From contig JAYKKT010000074.1 of assembly GCA_036023115.1 (NCBI GenBank), positions 10,724,501 to 10,788,500 on the forward strand: DNA of 64,000 bases, in the 5' to 3' direction. The DNA comes from Brasenia schreberi (Eukaryota; Streptophyta; Magnoliopsida; Nymphaeales; Cabombaceae). The notes below the pieces were generated by a model. That model was not told the origin of the DNA and ran no database searches. It saw only the letters and a program-made list of their open reading frames with translations. Position numbers and translations under genes: made by a program. Each line of letters begins with the position of its first letter. Position 1 is the stretch's first letter. Positions 12,801-27,800 of the stretch are shown here, piece by piece.

Positions 12801-15800
12801 ACCTTTCACTGTAAGGTACCCAGGAGCCTTGTGAAACAAGCTTCCTTACCTTACCTGCTTCCTCACAGCTTACTGTAAGGTAGCAGTGGTGGCTTGTTTC
12901 ACAAGGGCTATTATAAGCTACCCTCGCAGCATATGAGAGTTCTTTTTACATTTTCTTTTTTGTTAAAATATTAACTTGACAGTTATAGTTACCATCATGT
13001 TTCTCTTCTACGTTTTTTATCCTAGCTTTTTCTGAAGATGAAGTCACATGGTTCTTGTAGGCGCTTTTACTTTATACTAACAAACTAACAAGCAAATACT
13101 AACCAAAGTAGCTTATAGGTGCAACCCTACCTTTCACTCAAAGGCGCCTAGGAACCTTGTGAAACAAGTCTCCCTATCTTACCCGCTACCTTAAAGCTTA
13201 TTGTAAGGTAGGAGTGTTGGCTTGTTTGGTAAGGGTTATTATAATCTATCCTTGCTGTAAGGTAGCAGTGTATGTAAAAAAGAGGTGGCCAATATTCTCC
13301 TTTTAAGGCTTCTATGGAGCTCATGGTTTGGATCCAAGACTGTTGGAAAAATGTAGCTAAGTTATACAAGTACAGAGAGCCAGTAAAACTGTAAAAGAGA
13401 GATAGAGAGAGGTTGGATGAAAGAGGGAGAACTTGGGAGCTGAGAAAACTTGGAAGTGCATTCATGTTTCCCAGAGCATAGTTAGTCTCTCCTATTTATA
13501 GAGGCAAAACTACATCTCCCCAATATGTCGAAATAAGAGAGCCAGTTTTCTAGGCCCTTTATCTAGATTCATGATGTAGAGACTCAGCTTGATATTAGCC
13601 ATGCCTTATGAAGATGGAATCCAAATCGAGAATGAGAGACAGGGATATGAGTAACTTAAGGGAGCCAGCCCATATTCTCCCTTTCAGGAACTCATGGTTT
13701 AGAGCTAAGGGAGCTGGAAAAAATTTTGCTACATAGGCGAAGAGAGACAGAGTAAGAGAAAGAATTAGGGGAAAAAAGAGAAAACTAAGGATATTGAATT
13801 TGATTGAAACTTGAGATCGTGATTCCCAAAACATAGGTAGCCTCCCCTATTTATAGATGCAAAATCACATCCATCCGAATATACCAAAATTAACAGATAA
13901 TTTTTTGGTCTTTAGTAGTTTGTCCAAAGATCCCTTCATAATTCCCAAAAACATAGGTAGCCTTCATATTTTTAGGTCTTGAAGAGTAATTTTTCTTCTA
14001 GTTCTAGGATGGCAGAGGTCTTGTTGACTTTGACTTCCTATCTGATGTTCACATTGACATGTAGAAGTGTGCCAAAGGAATGGTTATTATGTGGAGAGGT
14101 GAATTAGCTAAGAATGTGTCATTATTAACTCCTGCTTGGGAACTTATGAGAGCTGGGTCTTAGCCCCCAATTTTCCATTTCACATTGACTGCAATGTTTC
14201 AAGTTGCTTAAAAAAAAGACTTGAACTGGCATTCAGTTGACTTGCAAGGATTTCCAATTGAAATCCTAAATATGACGCTGTTCAAAGTAAAAAAACTTTA
14301 AAAACTAAAATATTTATAAATGGTGCATTTAAAATATGAGCTTAGCTAAGGATTGAGGTGGAGGCTCCTTTGAGGTATGATTCAACATTGGGCTACATTT
14401 AGTTTTTGTTTTTGAATAGGATGCCAGTAGGCGGCTTTGTGGATGATTTCATGGTAGTGTTTGCTTCAACCTTCTGCTGGCGCAAACTTCTCTGTGCTGT
14501 TATCAAATTTGTATCTTTTGGATGCTAACACTTTATTATATGTTTTCATTTTAGCTGGTGGTTTTGGTAAAATAAGTTTTGGTGCTGACATTTTCTTATT
14601 TACAGGGGAGCTTTCCAGCAGTGATGAGAAGAAGTATAAGGCCCTTAAACGGGCAACAGAGAGGGAGATAACCCAGAGTGCAGATGTCATTTGTTGCACT
14701 TGTGTTGGCGCTGGTGATCCACGGCTCGCAAATTTTAGATTTCGGCAGGTATGAAGCTGCTTGTTTTGTCGTTATTTATCCCTCCTTTTTTGTCTTGTGC
14801 ACACTCATATTGAGTTCCTTTTTCAGGTTCTTATTGACGAGTCTACTCAGGCAACAGAACCAGAGTGTCTCATTCCTCTGGTTCTTGGTGTGAAACAGGT
14901 AGATGTCAATCTCTTCCCAAACAACTGCGCTATATGCTTGTGTTCCCTATTGCCTGTCATATCTACCGATTCCTTTCACTTTAAATATTGCCATACTAGG
15001 TTGTTCTTGTTGGAGACCATTGCCAGCTTGGTCCAGTCATCATGTGCAAGAAGGCAGCTCGTTCTGGTCTTGCACAGTCTCTTTTTGAGCGCCTTGTCCT
15101 GCTTGGGCTGAAGCCATTTCGGTTACAGGTAATTCTCACACTTTCTTCCGGCAACTGTGTGTGTGAGAGAAGACTACGGATACAAACAACAACAACAAAC
15201 AACAACTAAGCCTTTTCCCTTACTAGATGGGGTCAGCTACGTGGATTCTTTGTTTCCAAATAGCCCTATCATAATTTGTGTAGAATCCATAGTAAATAAG
15301 CACGACAAAGTTTTTTCGTTGGTTGTCGGAAGCCTAGCGCAACCCTCCTCCTTTATCCGGGCTTGGGACCAGCCATGCAAGGATGATCCCTTACATGGGC
15401 GGAGTTGTGCATTGTAAGGGCGGAGTTGTGCATATGCACACACATAGTAAAAAAATGATTTTTAATGTAGCATAAGAGAAGCAAAAAGCTGCAAAAGTAC
15501 TTTTATAAAAAATGAAGAGAAACAAATCAATTGAATAAAGAAGAATAATTTTAAAAATAAGGAGGAAAAGTAACTGTTAAAAACTTCTATACAGAGAAAC
15601 AAGAAAACTATTTTATAAAGATGACAAGGATTTATTTCAAAGAAAATCTTTAATGATGGAGAACCCAAAAACATTACATGGAAAAAAGTATCTATTTTTT
15701 AAGGTAAAAAGAAAATCAGAGGGAGGTGATATCTTGACAAGAAACTGATCTTCTAAAACAGAGAAGAAGCTAAGAACTAAACTTTTGGCCAAAAAGAGAG

Positions 15801-18800
15801 GAGAAAGAACGAACATTATGTTGAAATCAAGTGGAAAACTTCTCTAATGATGGAGAACCTCAAAACATTACATGAAAACAAAGAGAATCAAAAGCCATAT
15901 TGAAAAGGATTTTCCTTTTCAAACTAGAACGGATAAACTTATTTATTTTTGTTCTTGCGCTTTTAGTTTAAATGTGGTTTAAAAAGAACTTGTGTGGTTG
16001 TGCGGTGCTCAACATCTGTTAGCCGCCTAGTTGAAATACATGCAAGGAAAGGACGATTGATCATGAAACCGATGCATACTCAAAGTGGTTAAAGGTCATA
16101 CACACCTGCTTCTTTCTTCCCTGTTCAGCTGTCCCAACTTTAGCTTTTCTAGCGATCAGATTTTCTCAAGTCTCATTTCAAGTGATGTCAGAGTAGCCTA
16201 GAAACCAGAAAGATACTTTTAGTTGTAATAAACACATTGGTGCATATTTTGCACCTTGAGGTTGGTTTGTGCAGGCTTAAACTCTTGAACTGTGTGCCAA
16301 CAGGTTTGGTTTGTACATTCCTGATAGCCCAGTAATAGCATTTTAATTAGATGACAGATAAGGAAAAGAAGGAAACTGAAACAGATAATTATGAAGCTAT
16401 GAAAAGTATTGGTTGGTTGAATGGTTGAACTGCCTTCCTGCAGGTTTGGGCCATGCCTCCCTTGTAGCTGGTGATGGCATTTTAGATAGGTTCAAAGACG
16501 TTGAGAAGAACAACACTTGAGCAGTTGTTGAGAAGTTATTGAATGTGAATTCCAAGACAGTACCAAGGATATAACAGTTTAAATTGTTGTCTGTGTCTCT
16601 TTGTAATCAATATTCTCATAAAGTGGAGAGCTATATTATTTTCAGCTGTGTGTGGAAGTGGATTTCTATTAGTTGTGAACTATATCTAACGCACAAAATG
16701 GTTGTTGTCTACAACAAACTTGCTAACCATTATGTTTTTACATTGATATCAATCAATGTCTGTCCAATCGAGAAGGTATAACACTCTATTTAGTCTTGAT
16801 GAGATTTTTTTGTCATGAATATTTGCTACTGGCATAACAAAAATTTGTTTGCCGATGTTTTACTATAGTTCCTGATTTCAGGTTCAGTATCGTATGCATC
16901 CTTCACTGTCAGAGTTCCCATCAAACAGCTTCTATGAAGGTACCTTACAAAATGGGGTTACTATGAATGAACGGCAGTCACCTGGCATTGATTTTCCCTG
17001 GCCAGTTCCAAATCGCCCAATGTTTTTCTATGTTCAGGTATGATAGGTGTGAATCACTTTATTTATCGAGTTCTTTTACATATGGTGATCTTAAACCGCA
17101 TAAATCAGTAGTAGCCACTACTTCAATATTTCCATGTATTTTCTTTAGATGGGACAAGAAGAGATAAGTGCGAGTGGGACATCTTATCTGAATAGAACTG
17201 AGGCTGCAAACGTGGAAAAGATTGTCACTACATTCTTGAGGAGTGGAGTAGTTCCCAGTCAGGTTCAGTTTCTATTTGCTTTATGTGTACCATTGGCTGT
17301 CATTCTATCTTTTATCATTTTCTAGTTGTTTTGCTTACTTTTTGTGTTCATTTCTGAACTCATTTACTTTACAATTTTAAGATTGGGGTGATAACACCAT
17401 ATGAAGGACAAAGGGCATACATTGTGAATCATATGTCGCGGAATGGATCTCTGAGGCAGCAGCTTTACAAAGAAATTGAGGTTTTCCTCTGTTTTTAAAG
17501 ACTGAAAGGATATACATGTCAGTGATACCGGTAATTTTTTCACTTAGACATGCACCTCTTCTGTAGGTTGCAAGTGTTGACTCTTTTCAAGGAAGAGAGA
17601 AGGATTATATAATACTATCCTGTGTTAGGAGCAATGAACATCAGGTGAATCTTTTAACCTTTGTCTTGGGGTTCCTGCGAGATGCTTTGGTATTATTTCT
17701 TGTCCGTCATCTTAGAATCCTGTTCTCTGTTTTATTGAAAATCACAGGCCGTTTTATTTCCTTGAATGTGCATAATAGTATATCCATTTTACTTGAGCTG
17801 ATTTGGAAGATGTGAAAGATAAGAATTTCCCCCCCTTAATGTAATATTGTAAATGAACCAAATATATGGTTGGTAAGGGGAGAACCGATAAAATATTGTT
17901 TTTTTCTTTCATGAAGTCTCATAAATAACCCAAAATTTAAGTTAAATGTGCTGCTGCTGCACCATTTATACTCCACAAAGTTTTATTTCATATTATTTGA
18001 CATATGAAAAGGTTCCTTGGTTTTAGAAGTGTGTGACTTCATAATTGTGGACATCTATTTTCTGTTTCCCCATAAGTTAACAAATGTGAAACAACATTAT
18101 CATTAAGTTGTGTGAGTTGTTATTCATGGAACTGGAATTTACATACCTTGAACCATCCTATCATATTGCTGTTACTGTGTTCAATTTATAGGTACTATAG
18201 TGTTACAGACATCAGCATGACTTTATGTGAAATACTTTTTTCTCTTATTATCTGTTGATCCCCACTTGAAATTGCTGTTTGTATGACTTACTGTTTTTCA
18301 TCAGGGCATTGGGTTTCTGAACGATCCACGTAGGTTAAATGTGGCTCTTACACGAGCTCGTTTTGGGATTGTGATTTTGGGAAATCCGAAGGTTTTGAGC
18401 AAGCAGCCGTTGTGGAATGGCTTGTTGACACACTATAAGGTAGGTTGTTTTTGTTACATGTTCTTCTTTATGATCTTTGGTTCATTACTTAAACATGCCA
18501 TTTCTATGACTGGATTGCTATGTTCCATTGGCTAGGGGCATCAAGTCCTTTGCTTTTTGTTTTCTGTCCTGCTCCAACTTTGGGAATGAAAATCTGATTC
18601 TTTTATATGTCATGGGTTTGATGGTAACATTAACAATTATCGCTCAGTTTCTTAACAGTATTTTTTGACGTGTTTACATTTAATTTTTGTAGTCAACAAA
18701 TTAAGCCATAGAACATTGAGGTTTTATTTTAAAACTAAAATAAAGGAGTTTGATAGAAATTACTTCATAACGGGAAGCAGGGGTCTTGGTGGTGGGACCA

Positions 18801-21800
18801 GCAATGTTGACCATGGTGGTGGCATCGGCTGTGGTTGGTTGGATGGAACTTGATAGATCATGGTGGTGATGATGATGATATTGATTGTGAATGATTAGAG
18901 CAGATATGGAAGACAGTCATGGGTGATGGCCATTTGGCCAATATAGGTAACAAGTGATGATGGATGGGGGGGTAGTGATGATAGGTGGTTATCATGGTGA
19001 TAACTGAAATAAAATAAATTGAATGGGTTGAATCTGCTAAATCTTTATTTGCATAACTAAATCAAATTATTCATCAGTCAATTTTTCAAGTGGATTAGGA
19101 AAAAAGTTATACAGCAAAAACACTCTTAAGACGAGATAATCAAGGCAGATATATGGTTTTGAATTTTTGAGAAGTTTGGTTTTAACTACTTTTGCAAGGA
19201 TAGTTGGTATGTAAATATGCTGTTTGAATATGCAAGTTTAAGAAGAGCAGACTCATGGTTTGATTTGCTTAACTTGGGTAACAATAACAACAACAACTAC
19301 TAAGCCTTTTCCCATACTGGACGGGGTCAGGTACATGGATTCTTTGTTTCCACCGAGCCCTATCATGTGCCATATTAGCAGTTAACTCACAATAAGCTAG
19401 ATCATTCTTTATTGTTTCTTTCCAACACTTTTGTGGTCATCTTCTACCTCTTTTAATACTTTCAAAATCTAGTTTTTCATACCTTCTTACGGGTTCTTAT
19501 TTTTATCTTCTTTCTATATGTGCAAACCACCTTAAACGATATTGTCTCATTTTATCCTCTATTGGTGCCACACATAATTTATTTCTAATAACTTCATTAT
19601 GTATACGGTCTTTTCTTGTATGACCACTCATCTATCTTAACATCTTCATTTCTGTCACAAACATCCTTTGTACATGTTGATGATTAACTGCCCAACACCC
19701 GGAACCATAAAACATGGTAGGTCTAATTGCTGCTCTATAATATTTACCTTTTAACTTTAATGGTATCTTCTTATCACAAAGAATACTTGATGCTCCTCTC
19801 TATTTTAACCTACCAGCATTAATTCTATGCATAACATCTCCATCAATTCTTCCATCACTCTGAAAAATTGATCCTAGGTATTTAAAACTTTCCTTTTGGG
19901 GGATGCAATGTGTGCCAATTTTAATTTATATGTCTTCTGAAGTAACCAAATGATCAAACTTACATTCCATATATTCTGTCTTTGTTTTACTAAGTCGGAA
20001 GCCTTTACTTTCTAATGTTTCTCTCCATAGTTCCAATTTTCTATTAAATTTTTCCTTAGACTCCTCCACTAACACAATGTCATATGCAAATAACATACAC
20101 CAAGGTACTTCATCTTGAATATGTAACCCAATATTTACTTTCTAAAGTTGATCTTTGATGTAACCCAATATTAACTTCAAAGAAATCTGTCATTCCTTCA
20201 TGAGTCCTCACACATGTTTTTGCACCATCATACATGTCTCTTATAAGCTTTATGTATGTCAATGGGACTTGTTCGAAAATTCCCTTATTTTGTATATGTT
20301 TGAGGGAAGCATCTGGCATTTAATAATCAATCTGTCAAACCCAGAAAGAAATGTTTCTGAAGAAATTCTGCACTTCTGCTATTCAAGTAGTATGTATCAT
20401 TAGTATGGGTATTAGGTACCACCAGAAATACTCTGGGATGTCTTGTGTTAGATTTGCATGAGAAATTTGTAGGATATGTAAATTTATGTCTCCATCGAGA
20501 TACTTGGTTTGTTACGTGGGCACTTCTAGTAAGGTGATTCACACGTCAAACACGACACTTGACACTGATATTTTCCCTGGACACTATCTTGAACCAAAAA
20601 TGGCATCTTGGATACGGTTCAGTTGTTGTTAGAGCTTTGCTCTTTCTCCGAGTCATGTTTAAAATTCAGATGTCTATATATACCACTGGTTTTACTCTGT
20701 AAAAGACTCATGTTTGTATTGTTATTGAACTCATCGTTGGTCATCACTGTCTATAAAATAATATGTAATGTCTTATCAGTGATTGATCTAGTATGGGAAA
20801 AGGCTTAGTTGTTTGTTTGTTGTTTGTCTTATCAGTGATTGTCAAGTGAGTGTGTGTATGTGATTGATTAGTACCGTCTTTAAATTATTAATGTAATGTA
20901 CTGCATTCTCACCAATTGTCACTGTATATCTATAAAATATATCTCATATTTGCATGTAGTTTGGATTCTCTTTGGCTTCACAGGGGAGGTTTGTAATGTA
21001 GTAAATATAGGTGAATGATAAAGTTCCTATGGATTTTATGAGCTGCATTAGTAATTAAATTTTTGTTGACATGCATCTTAATTAATTGGAATGTCTAGAT
21101 CATTTGGTGGTTATTTTGTTATCAGGAGAATGAATGCTTGGTGGAAGGCCCGTTGAATAATCTGAAACAAAGTATGGTTCAGTTCCAGAAGCCAAAGAAG
21201 GTTTGTAAACAGATATGTCTTTGTTGTTCTTGGATGATGACTTCTCTCATAGTAATTTTGGTGATGTTGGCAAGGAATGCTTCTATCTGTACTTAAGGTA
21301 TCTTCTCTAAATCTTGTCATTTTGTGCAAGCAGATCTACAATGACCGGAGACTTGTCTTTGCCAGTGGTCCAGCACCTGTTCCTGGTGATAATTTTCCTC
21401 CAGTTGGTTCTTCAAGTCCTAATGCTGATAAACGAAGCGCTCGTAGTAAAGGTAAGCTTTCTTTGGGACACATTTGTTCAGACATCCTAGCTTGGAAGGT
21501 TTTGTTTTCTGACTCCTAACATGCCACTTAATTTATAGTGGCCTGTGTATAACTTAAGCAATGCTGCGTAATCTGTATTAAGTGTTGATGTACCACTTCA
21601 AGTCATGCTGGGGAAATAAAGTATGCAGTGATAAAATGATCCCTAGCCAAAGTGATCCTTTTATCATGCTCCCAATTTTCAAATTACCAACCAGTATGAA
21701 GTGGGGGACCACTGGGTTGACCAAAGTTGTTCAACATGTTTATTCTCTTTGACTTTTTCAATTTTGTTTGTTCTTTTTTTTTCTATAGTGGGGTTTTATA

Positions 21801-24800
21801 AAGGGAATAAAGTGTGTTAAGGGATGCTGCCCTGTGAGAGGAGTGAAAACGCTTTTCAAAATAAGACCTTAGCGCCTACAATGTTGCCTAGGTTGTGACC
21901 GGTAAACTGTTCTTCCCGAGCAAGGGGTGCAAATAACTTTGTGAATGAAGACCTTGGTAGCTATAATGCTATCTAGGCTCTGAAATCTTCTTGGGTGTGT
22001 TTAGCATGTGCTGCAATGCTTTTCCCAATTGCACTTAGTTTGTAACCATAGTCATGTTCTAACAATTTGTTGTAAATTTTCTTCTTTTTGACTTTTTGAG
22101 CTTCATTATTGTCCTTACTGAGTTGACTAGAAGCCTGTTCTCCCACTAACAACTTTTGATTTCCTGCATGGAGGGCTTTCATATCATTTTCTTCTTCCAT
22201 GGTTGTTGAAAATGGTTAGCTAGAACGTGTGCAGTGGAATGCCCTCTTGTCAGTTTCTGGTGATTTTGGGTCTGATACTTTATTCAACACTTGCAGTTTT
22301 ACATAGATTTCTAATAACGCCAAATATTTTACGCTGATGAACTAGCTTTCCTGAAATGCTTTGGAGTTGTCTATTGTTGATGTTGTGAGTCATCTGTTAC
22401 TGACTTATGGGGACATATGCATCTTATTGTCTATTTTCCTATGTGGATATCACATCTTTTGGGCCCATGCTCATCTTCTTTCTGGGCAATAAAATGACTG
22501 AAATTTCAAATTCTCTTTAGAACCTTGTCTATTCGTCATCAGTCAGATTAACTGTTAAGTCTGGTTGTCTGGCCCTTCTGGTACATGTTATTCGCATGAT
22601 GCCTCCTTGCGTGCTACTCTCTTACAATGAGTGCCTATTGTTGAAGCAACATTAACATCTTATTCCTCAAGGACAGTTCATTTAAAAATTTCATGATCAT
22701 GATTGACAAGAACTTTCACCTCCTTTATGTTTTTTTTGTTTATGGATGTTAATTTAAGATTTCCTGTTTGAGCAGGACACACGTATATGTCATTTGGTCC
22801 GCCAAATGGGAACCATAAACCGGGCATGCATCCTGGGGGCTTTCCTGTTCAACACATGCCACATCCTCCGTTTCCAGGTGGGCCGTACACACAACCATAT
22901 GCAATTCCAAGCCGTGGTGCGATTCATGGACCTGTTGGAGCTGTGCCTCCAATCCCTCAGCCTGGCAATAGGGGGTTTGGTGCTGGTCGTGGAAATTCTG
23001 GTGGCCCTATTGGTGGACATCTCTCTCTCCAGCAAGGATCACAACAACCTCTTGGAAATATGGGATCTTCATTTAATTACCCTTCAATGGACAACCAGAA
23101 TAGTCAGCCTTCTGTTGGTGGACCGCTATCCCAGAGTGGATTGCTGAGTCAGGTCTCTACGGTTACGAATGCAAGTCATATTCTTTATAATTCAGCTAAA
23201 CTACTAGGATTTCTGGATAATTCCTTTTTGGTGCAAACAGGTACCACCAGTTCAAGGACTGAATCAGAGCTTTCGCGAGGGATTTTCTCTTGGAGGCATG
23301 TCTCAGGTACTTTCAGTTGCAAGTCGCTAGTACTCTTTTTATCCTTACATAGTAGGACTTCGTTTTTTATTTCTTCACGTTGTCCGTTGGCAGGATTTCT
23401 TTGGAGATGATTTCAAGAGTCAAGGTTCTCATGTTGCTTATAACGTTTCTGATTTCTCAACTCAGGTAGAACATGATCGCGTTACCCTCTTTTATTTTTC
23501 TTTCTGTTCTTTGTCACTGAAGGGTTGTGTGACGTCCTTACATTTGTTTACATACACCTGCTAGGCTCTTATTTGAAGGATTATGGTTGACAGAACTTTG
23601 TTTGTTACTGCAATCTTTTTTGGTCATACCTGAATGTTTGTTGGTTCTTCAATTTTGTTTGATAGCTCTGTGAGAGGATTTCTAGCGATGAAAGTGATGA
23701 AGATAACTTATGTCATGAAACTTTGCGCATTGAATCATGAATTTCTCAGAACTTGTTATGCGTTGTAGCATTTTGCCTAGGCGAGCTATTTATGGCTTTT
23801 GCCAGGCGTTACCGAATTACATTGTGCATGCTATTTGTCCTATAGTTCATCGGTTTCCACAAGACCACATTGTTTCACAAGGAGCACTTAGATCTCAAAG
23901 ATTGTCAATTCTTCAAGATAGTGACTAGTTCCTTGTCCATGTTATCCTTTTCAAATGCTTAGCTGTTATGTGTAGAAGCACATAATCGAGGAGGCGAGAA
24001 GTGTATGGATTGTGTTAATGCAATGGCAGAAGAAGTGGGACCATTTCTCGCTCCCTTAACATCAGAGTGGAGTTTTAGATGTTTTCTGCCGGTTTACAAG
24101 CAAATATTCTTCTGCTCATCTTCTGGTGCGGATGTTTTAAATGATTAAGTGCCTACACGTTGATTTGTTCGAGGATAATATCTATGAGAATAATAATAAG
24201 TTATTGGAGGATGGCTAATAAGTCAAGGAGGATGTATGTGAGACTCTCCTCCTGAAGTGGACCTTAGGTCATCCTCAGCCTTTCTCTCCTAATGACGTTT
24301 ACTGGCGTCCTTCTTTTGGGAGTTACTTTGCAGTGGAGAGTTTCTTCCTTTCTGAGTGCGTCACTTTGTGTCTATACTTTTCCCTCTAAGATCTCATGTC
24401 CTAATTAATCAGTTCCTTCTGATGCTTGAATAGAATGACCTGCTGAAGTTATTACTGCTCTTTATAGTGAAATAAAATGACCTGCTGAAGTTACTTCTGA
24501 TGCTTGAATTGTAACACATTTCATACTTTAATTGTGTGTACAAAGTGCTTTTTTGGATGATGTCCTATGGTAGTTTGGCTGTAGTGGTTTCTTTGTGTTC
24601 TCTGAATCAGAATCCGATTGTGCCGTAGGCTTCTCAAAGTGGATATGGTGTTGATTACGTAACTCAAGGGACACAAGGTGGGTTTCCAGGTAGCTTTTTG
24701 AACCAGAGCTCTCAAGCTGGTTACTCTCACTTGGGAGCTGGGGGTGACTTCATCACCCAGGTTTGTCGACTCTCTCTCTCTCTCATGCGTATGTTCTCAT

Positions 24801-27800
24801 GTCATTCATGTTGTTATGTTCCTTCTCCATTTGCACAGGACTACATGGCTCATGGATCACAGAACCTTTTTACTAAAGTTGGTTTTAATGATCCATCTCA
24901 AGATGAATCCTCCCAAGCGCAGTTTGGAGTTGCTGGACCTGGGCCTCTTCAATCCCAGGTATTCTGTAGTTTATTAAACAAGGTTTTCAGGTGCATGTCC
25001 TTATAATGGCTGTCACCAATGTTGTAAAAAGTGTATCGCACCAATACGCGATAATCTCACCATATCGTACGATACGGTTCAATTTTTTAGTGTGAAAGCT
25101 TAGGACAATCACATGCATACACATTTCCAAAATTTGAGAAGAGCTATGAAAACTCAAAGAAAAAATAGTTGGTAGGTAAACTCAACCTAATGGTCTACTG
25201 TGCAATTTGAGCTCATAGCCTTGATAATTTTGCAATAACATCAAGAATTCCATTTCTCAATGTCATAAGATATCTGTTACCAAGAGTAGTCGTGTTCTAG
25301 ATGAAGGTCATCCCCCCATTTCTCATCGGGGCCCCAGTATTTACTTGCAACCCTGCAGCAGTATGTTGCAGCCTTTCCTTTTAAACTGCAAATACTTCAC
25401 CATGAATGCTCGACCAGAACCAAATGATTTGGCTTCAAGCAAGGATGTAGAGCAACAGTGAGCCAAGAGATATCCATGCAAGGACAAGGGGTTTCCTAGC
25501 AAGTACAACAACAACAAACAACAACTAAGCCTTTTCTCATACTAGACGGGGTCAGCTACATGGATTCTTTGTTTCCACAGAGCCCTATCATGTGCCTTGT
25601 TAGCAGTTAACTCACAATAAGCTAGATCATTTTTATTGTTGGTTTCCTAGCAAGTGAAGGTCATATAATTCATGTACATGCTTCTTAGGAATGGCAATGA
25701 TTCCTCTGCAGGATTACCTACCCAAATCATTTTACAATGTAACAAGAAATTGGAATGGCAGGGAGAAACATTATAAAATAAAGACTTTCGACTTAGTAGA
25801 ACAATGATAGAATATATGGGATGCAAGTTTAGATATTTGGTTAGAATAGTTGACTGAAAATTTTTCAGAGAGGGTCTCCGCATTTTGATTATGGACGGAT
25901 GCGGGGGGTAAGGAAGCTAGTCCTAGATAATAAGATTCGTATTGGTTATTGGAATATCGGAACATTATCGGGTAAGCTAATGGAGGTGGTAGATACTATG
26001 ATTCGGAGAAAGATTCATATTCTATGTTTACAAGAGACAAAATGGGTTGGAGAAAAAGCAAAGGAGATAGAGGATACAGGTTTTAAATTATGGTACTCAG
26101 GTAAAGAAAAGGCTCGAAACGGAGTTGGTATTATCATAAATAAAGATTTAAAGGAGAGTGTAGTAGACATACAACGATATGGTGACCGAATCATGACGTT
26201 GAAATTAGTGTTAGGAGCAGAGGTTTTGAATATAGTTTGTGCTTACGCACCCCAAGTAGGACTAGAAGATAGTATAAAGACAGTTTTTTGGGAAGAGTTA
26301 GATAAGGTGTTTCAAAAGATTCCACAAAGGGAGATGATTTGTTTAGGAGGAGATTTAAATGGACATGTCGGTAAAGAGGCATTAGGATATCAAGGGATTC
26401 ATGGAAACTTTGGTTTTGGGGATATAAATGAGGAAGGTAGGGAGATTTTCAATTTTGCTGTCATTTGATCTCTTTATAGTCAATACAATCTTCAAAAAAC
26501 GAGATGAACATTTAATTACTTATAAGAGTGGCTTATCACAAACACAAATTGATTACTTTATTTGTAGAAAAAAAGATAGAGCGTGTTGTAAAGATTGTAA
26601 GGTAATTCCAGGAGAAAGCTTAACCACCCAACATCGACCTTTAGTTATGGATTTACAAATAAAAAAATGGACAAAGAAGAAAAGAGTTAATCGAGCTATT
26701 CAGACTAAATGGTGGAACCTCAAAAGTGAGAAAGAAGATATATTTAAACAGAAAGTCCTTCAAGGAGATGTTTGGAATTATGTTGGCACACCCTGTGATA
26801 TGTGGAACAATATGGCTATACATATTAGGAAAGTGGCGAAAGATGTGTTAAGGGTATCTAAGGGAGGTGTACCGGCACAAAAAGAAGCTTGGTGGTGGAG
26901 TGAAGTAGTACAAAATAAAATCAAGGCAAAGAGGGCATGTTACAAATTACATTATGCTAAGAAAACTAGTGAAATTTTAGAAGCTTATAAGAAAGCAAAG
27001 AAGGAAGCGAAAAAGGCCGTTAGTGAAGCAAAAGCTAAGATTTGGGATGACTTATATAAAAAACTCAACTCAAAAGAGGGTGAAAGAGATATTTTTAGGA
27101 TAGTTAGGGCTAGAGATAAGAAAACTAAAGATCTTAATTATGTTAGATGCATAAAAGACGAGGATGAAAAAATTCTAGTGGCAAATGATGATATAAGAAA
27201 TAGATGGAAAAACTATTTTTATAATCTTTTTAATGAAAATAAAGATGTTAGTATTAGTTTAGGAGATTTAGCCAAGTCAGAAAAGTATATAAACCACAAT
27301 TTCTACCGACGTATTCAAAAGAATGAAGTCAAAGAGGCTCTTAAACATATGAAGAGTGGTAAATCGGTAGGACCAGATAATATTCCTATAGAAGTTTGGA
27401 AAATACTAGGAGAAATAGGAATCACTTGGCTCACAAGACTATTTAATTAAATATGGAAAAACCAAAAGATGCCCGAGGAATGGAGAGCAAGTACACTTAT
27501 ACCCATATATAAGAACAAGGGAGACATTCAAAATTGTGCGAATTATCGAGGTATCAAGTTAATGAGTCATACTATGAAATTGTGGGAAAGAATTATCGAA
27601 CGTAGGTTAAGACAAGTATCAAGTACAACAGAGAACCAATTTGGATTTATGTCAGGTAGATCTACTATTGAAGCGATTCACCTTTTGAGACGTCTTATGG
27701 AACATTTTAGAGCAAAAAGAAAGACCTTCACATGATATTTATTGATCTAGAAAAAGCTTATGATAGGGTACCGAGGGAGGTTCTTTGGAGAACTTTGGAA

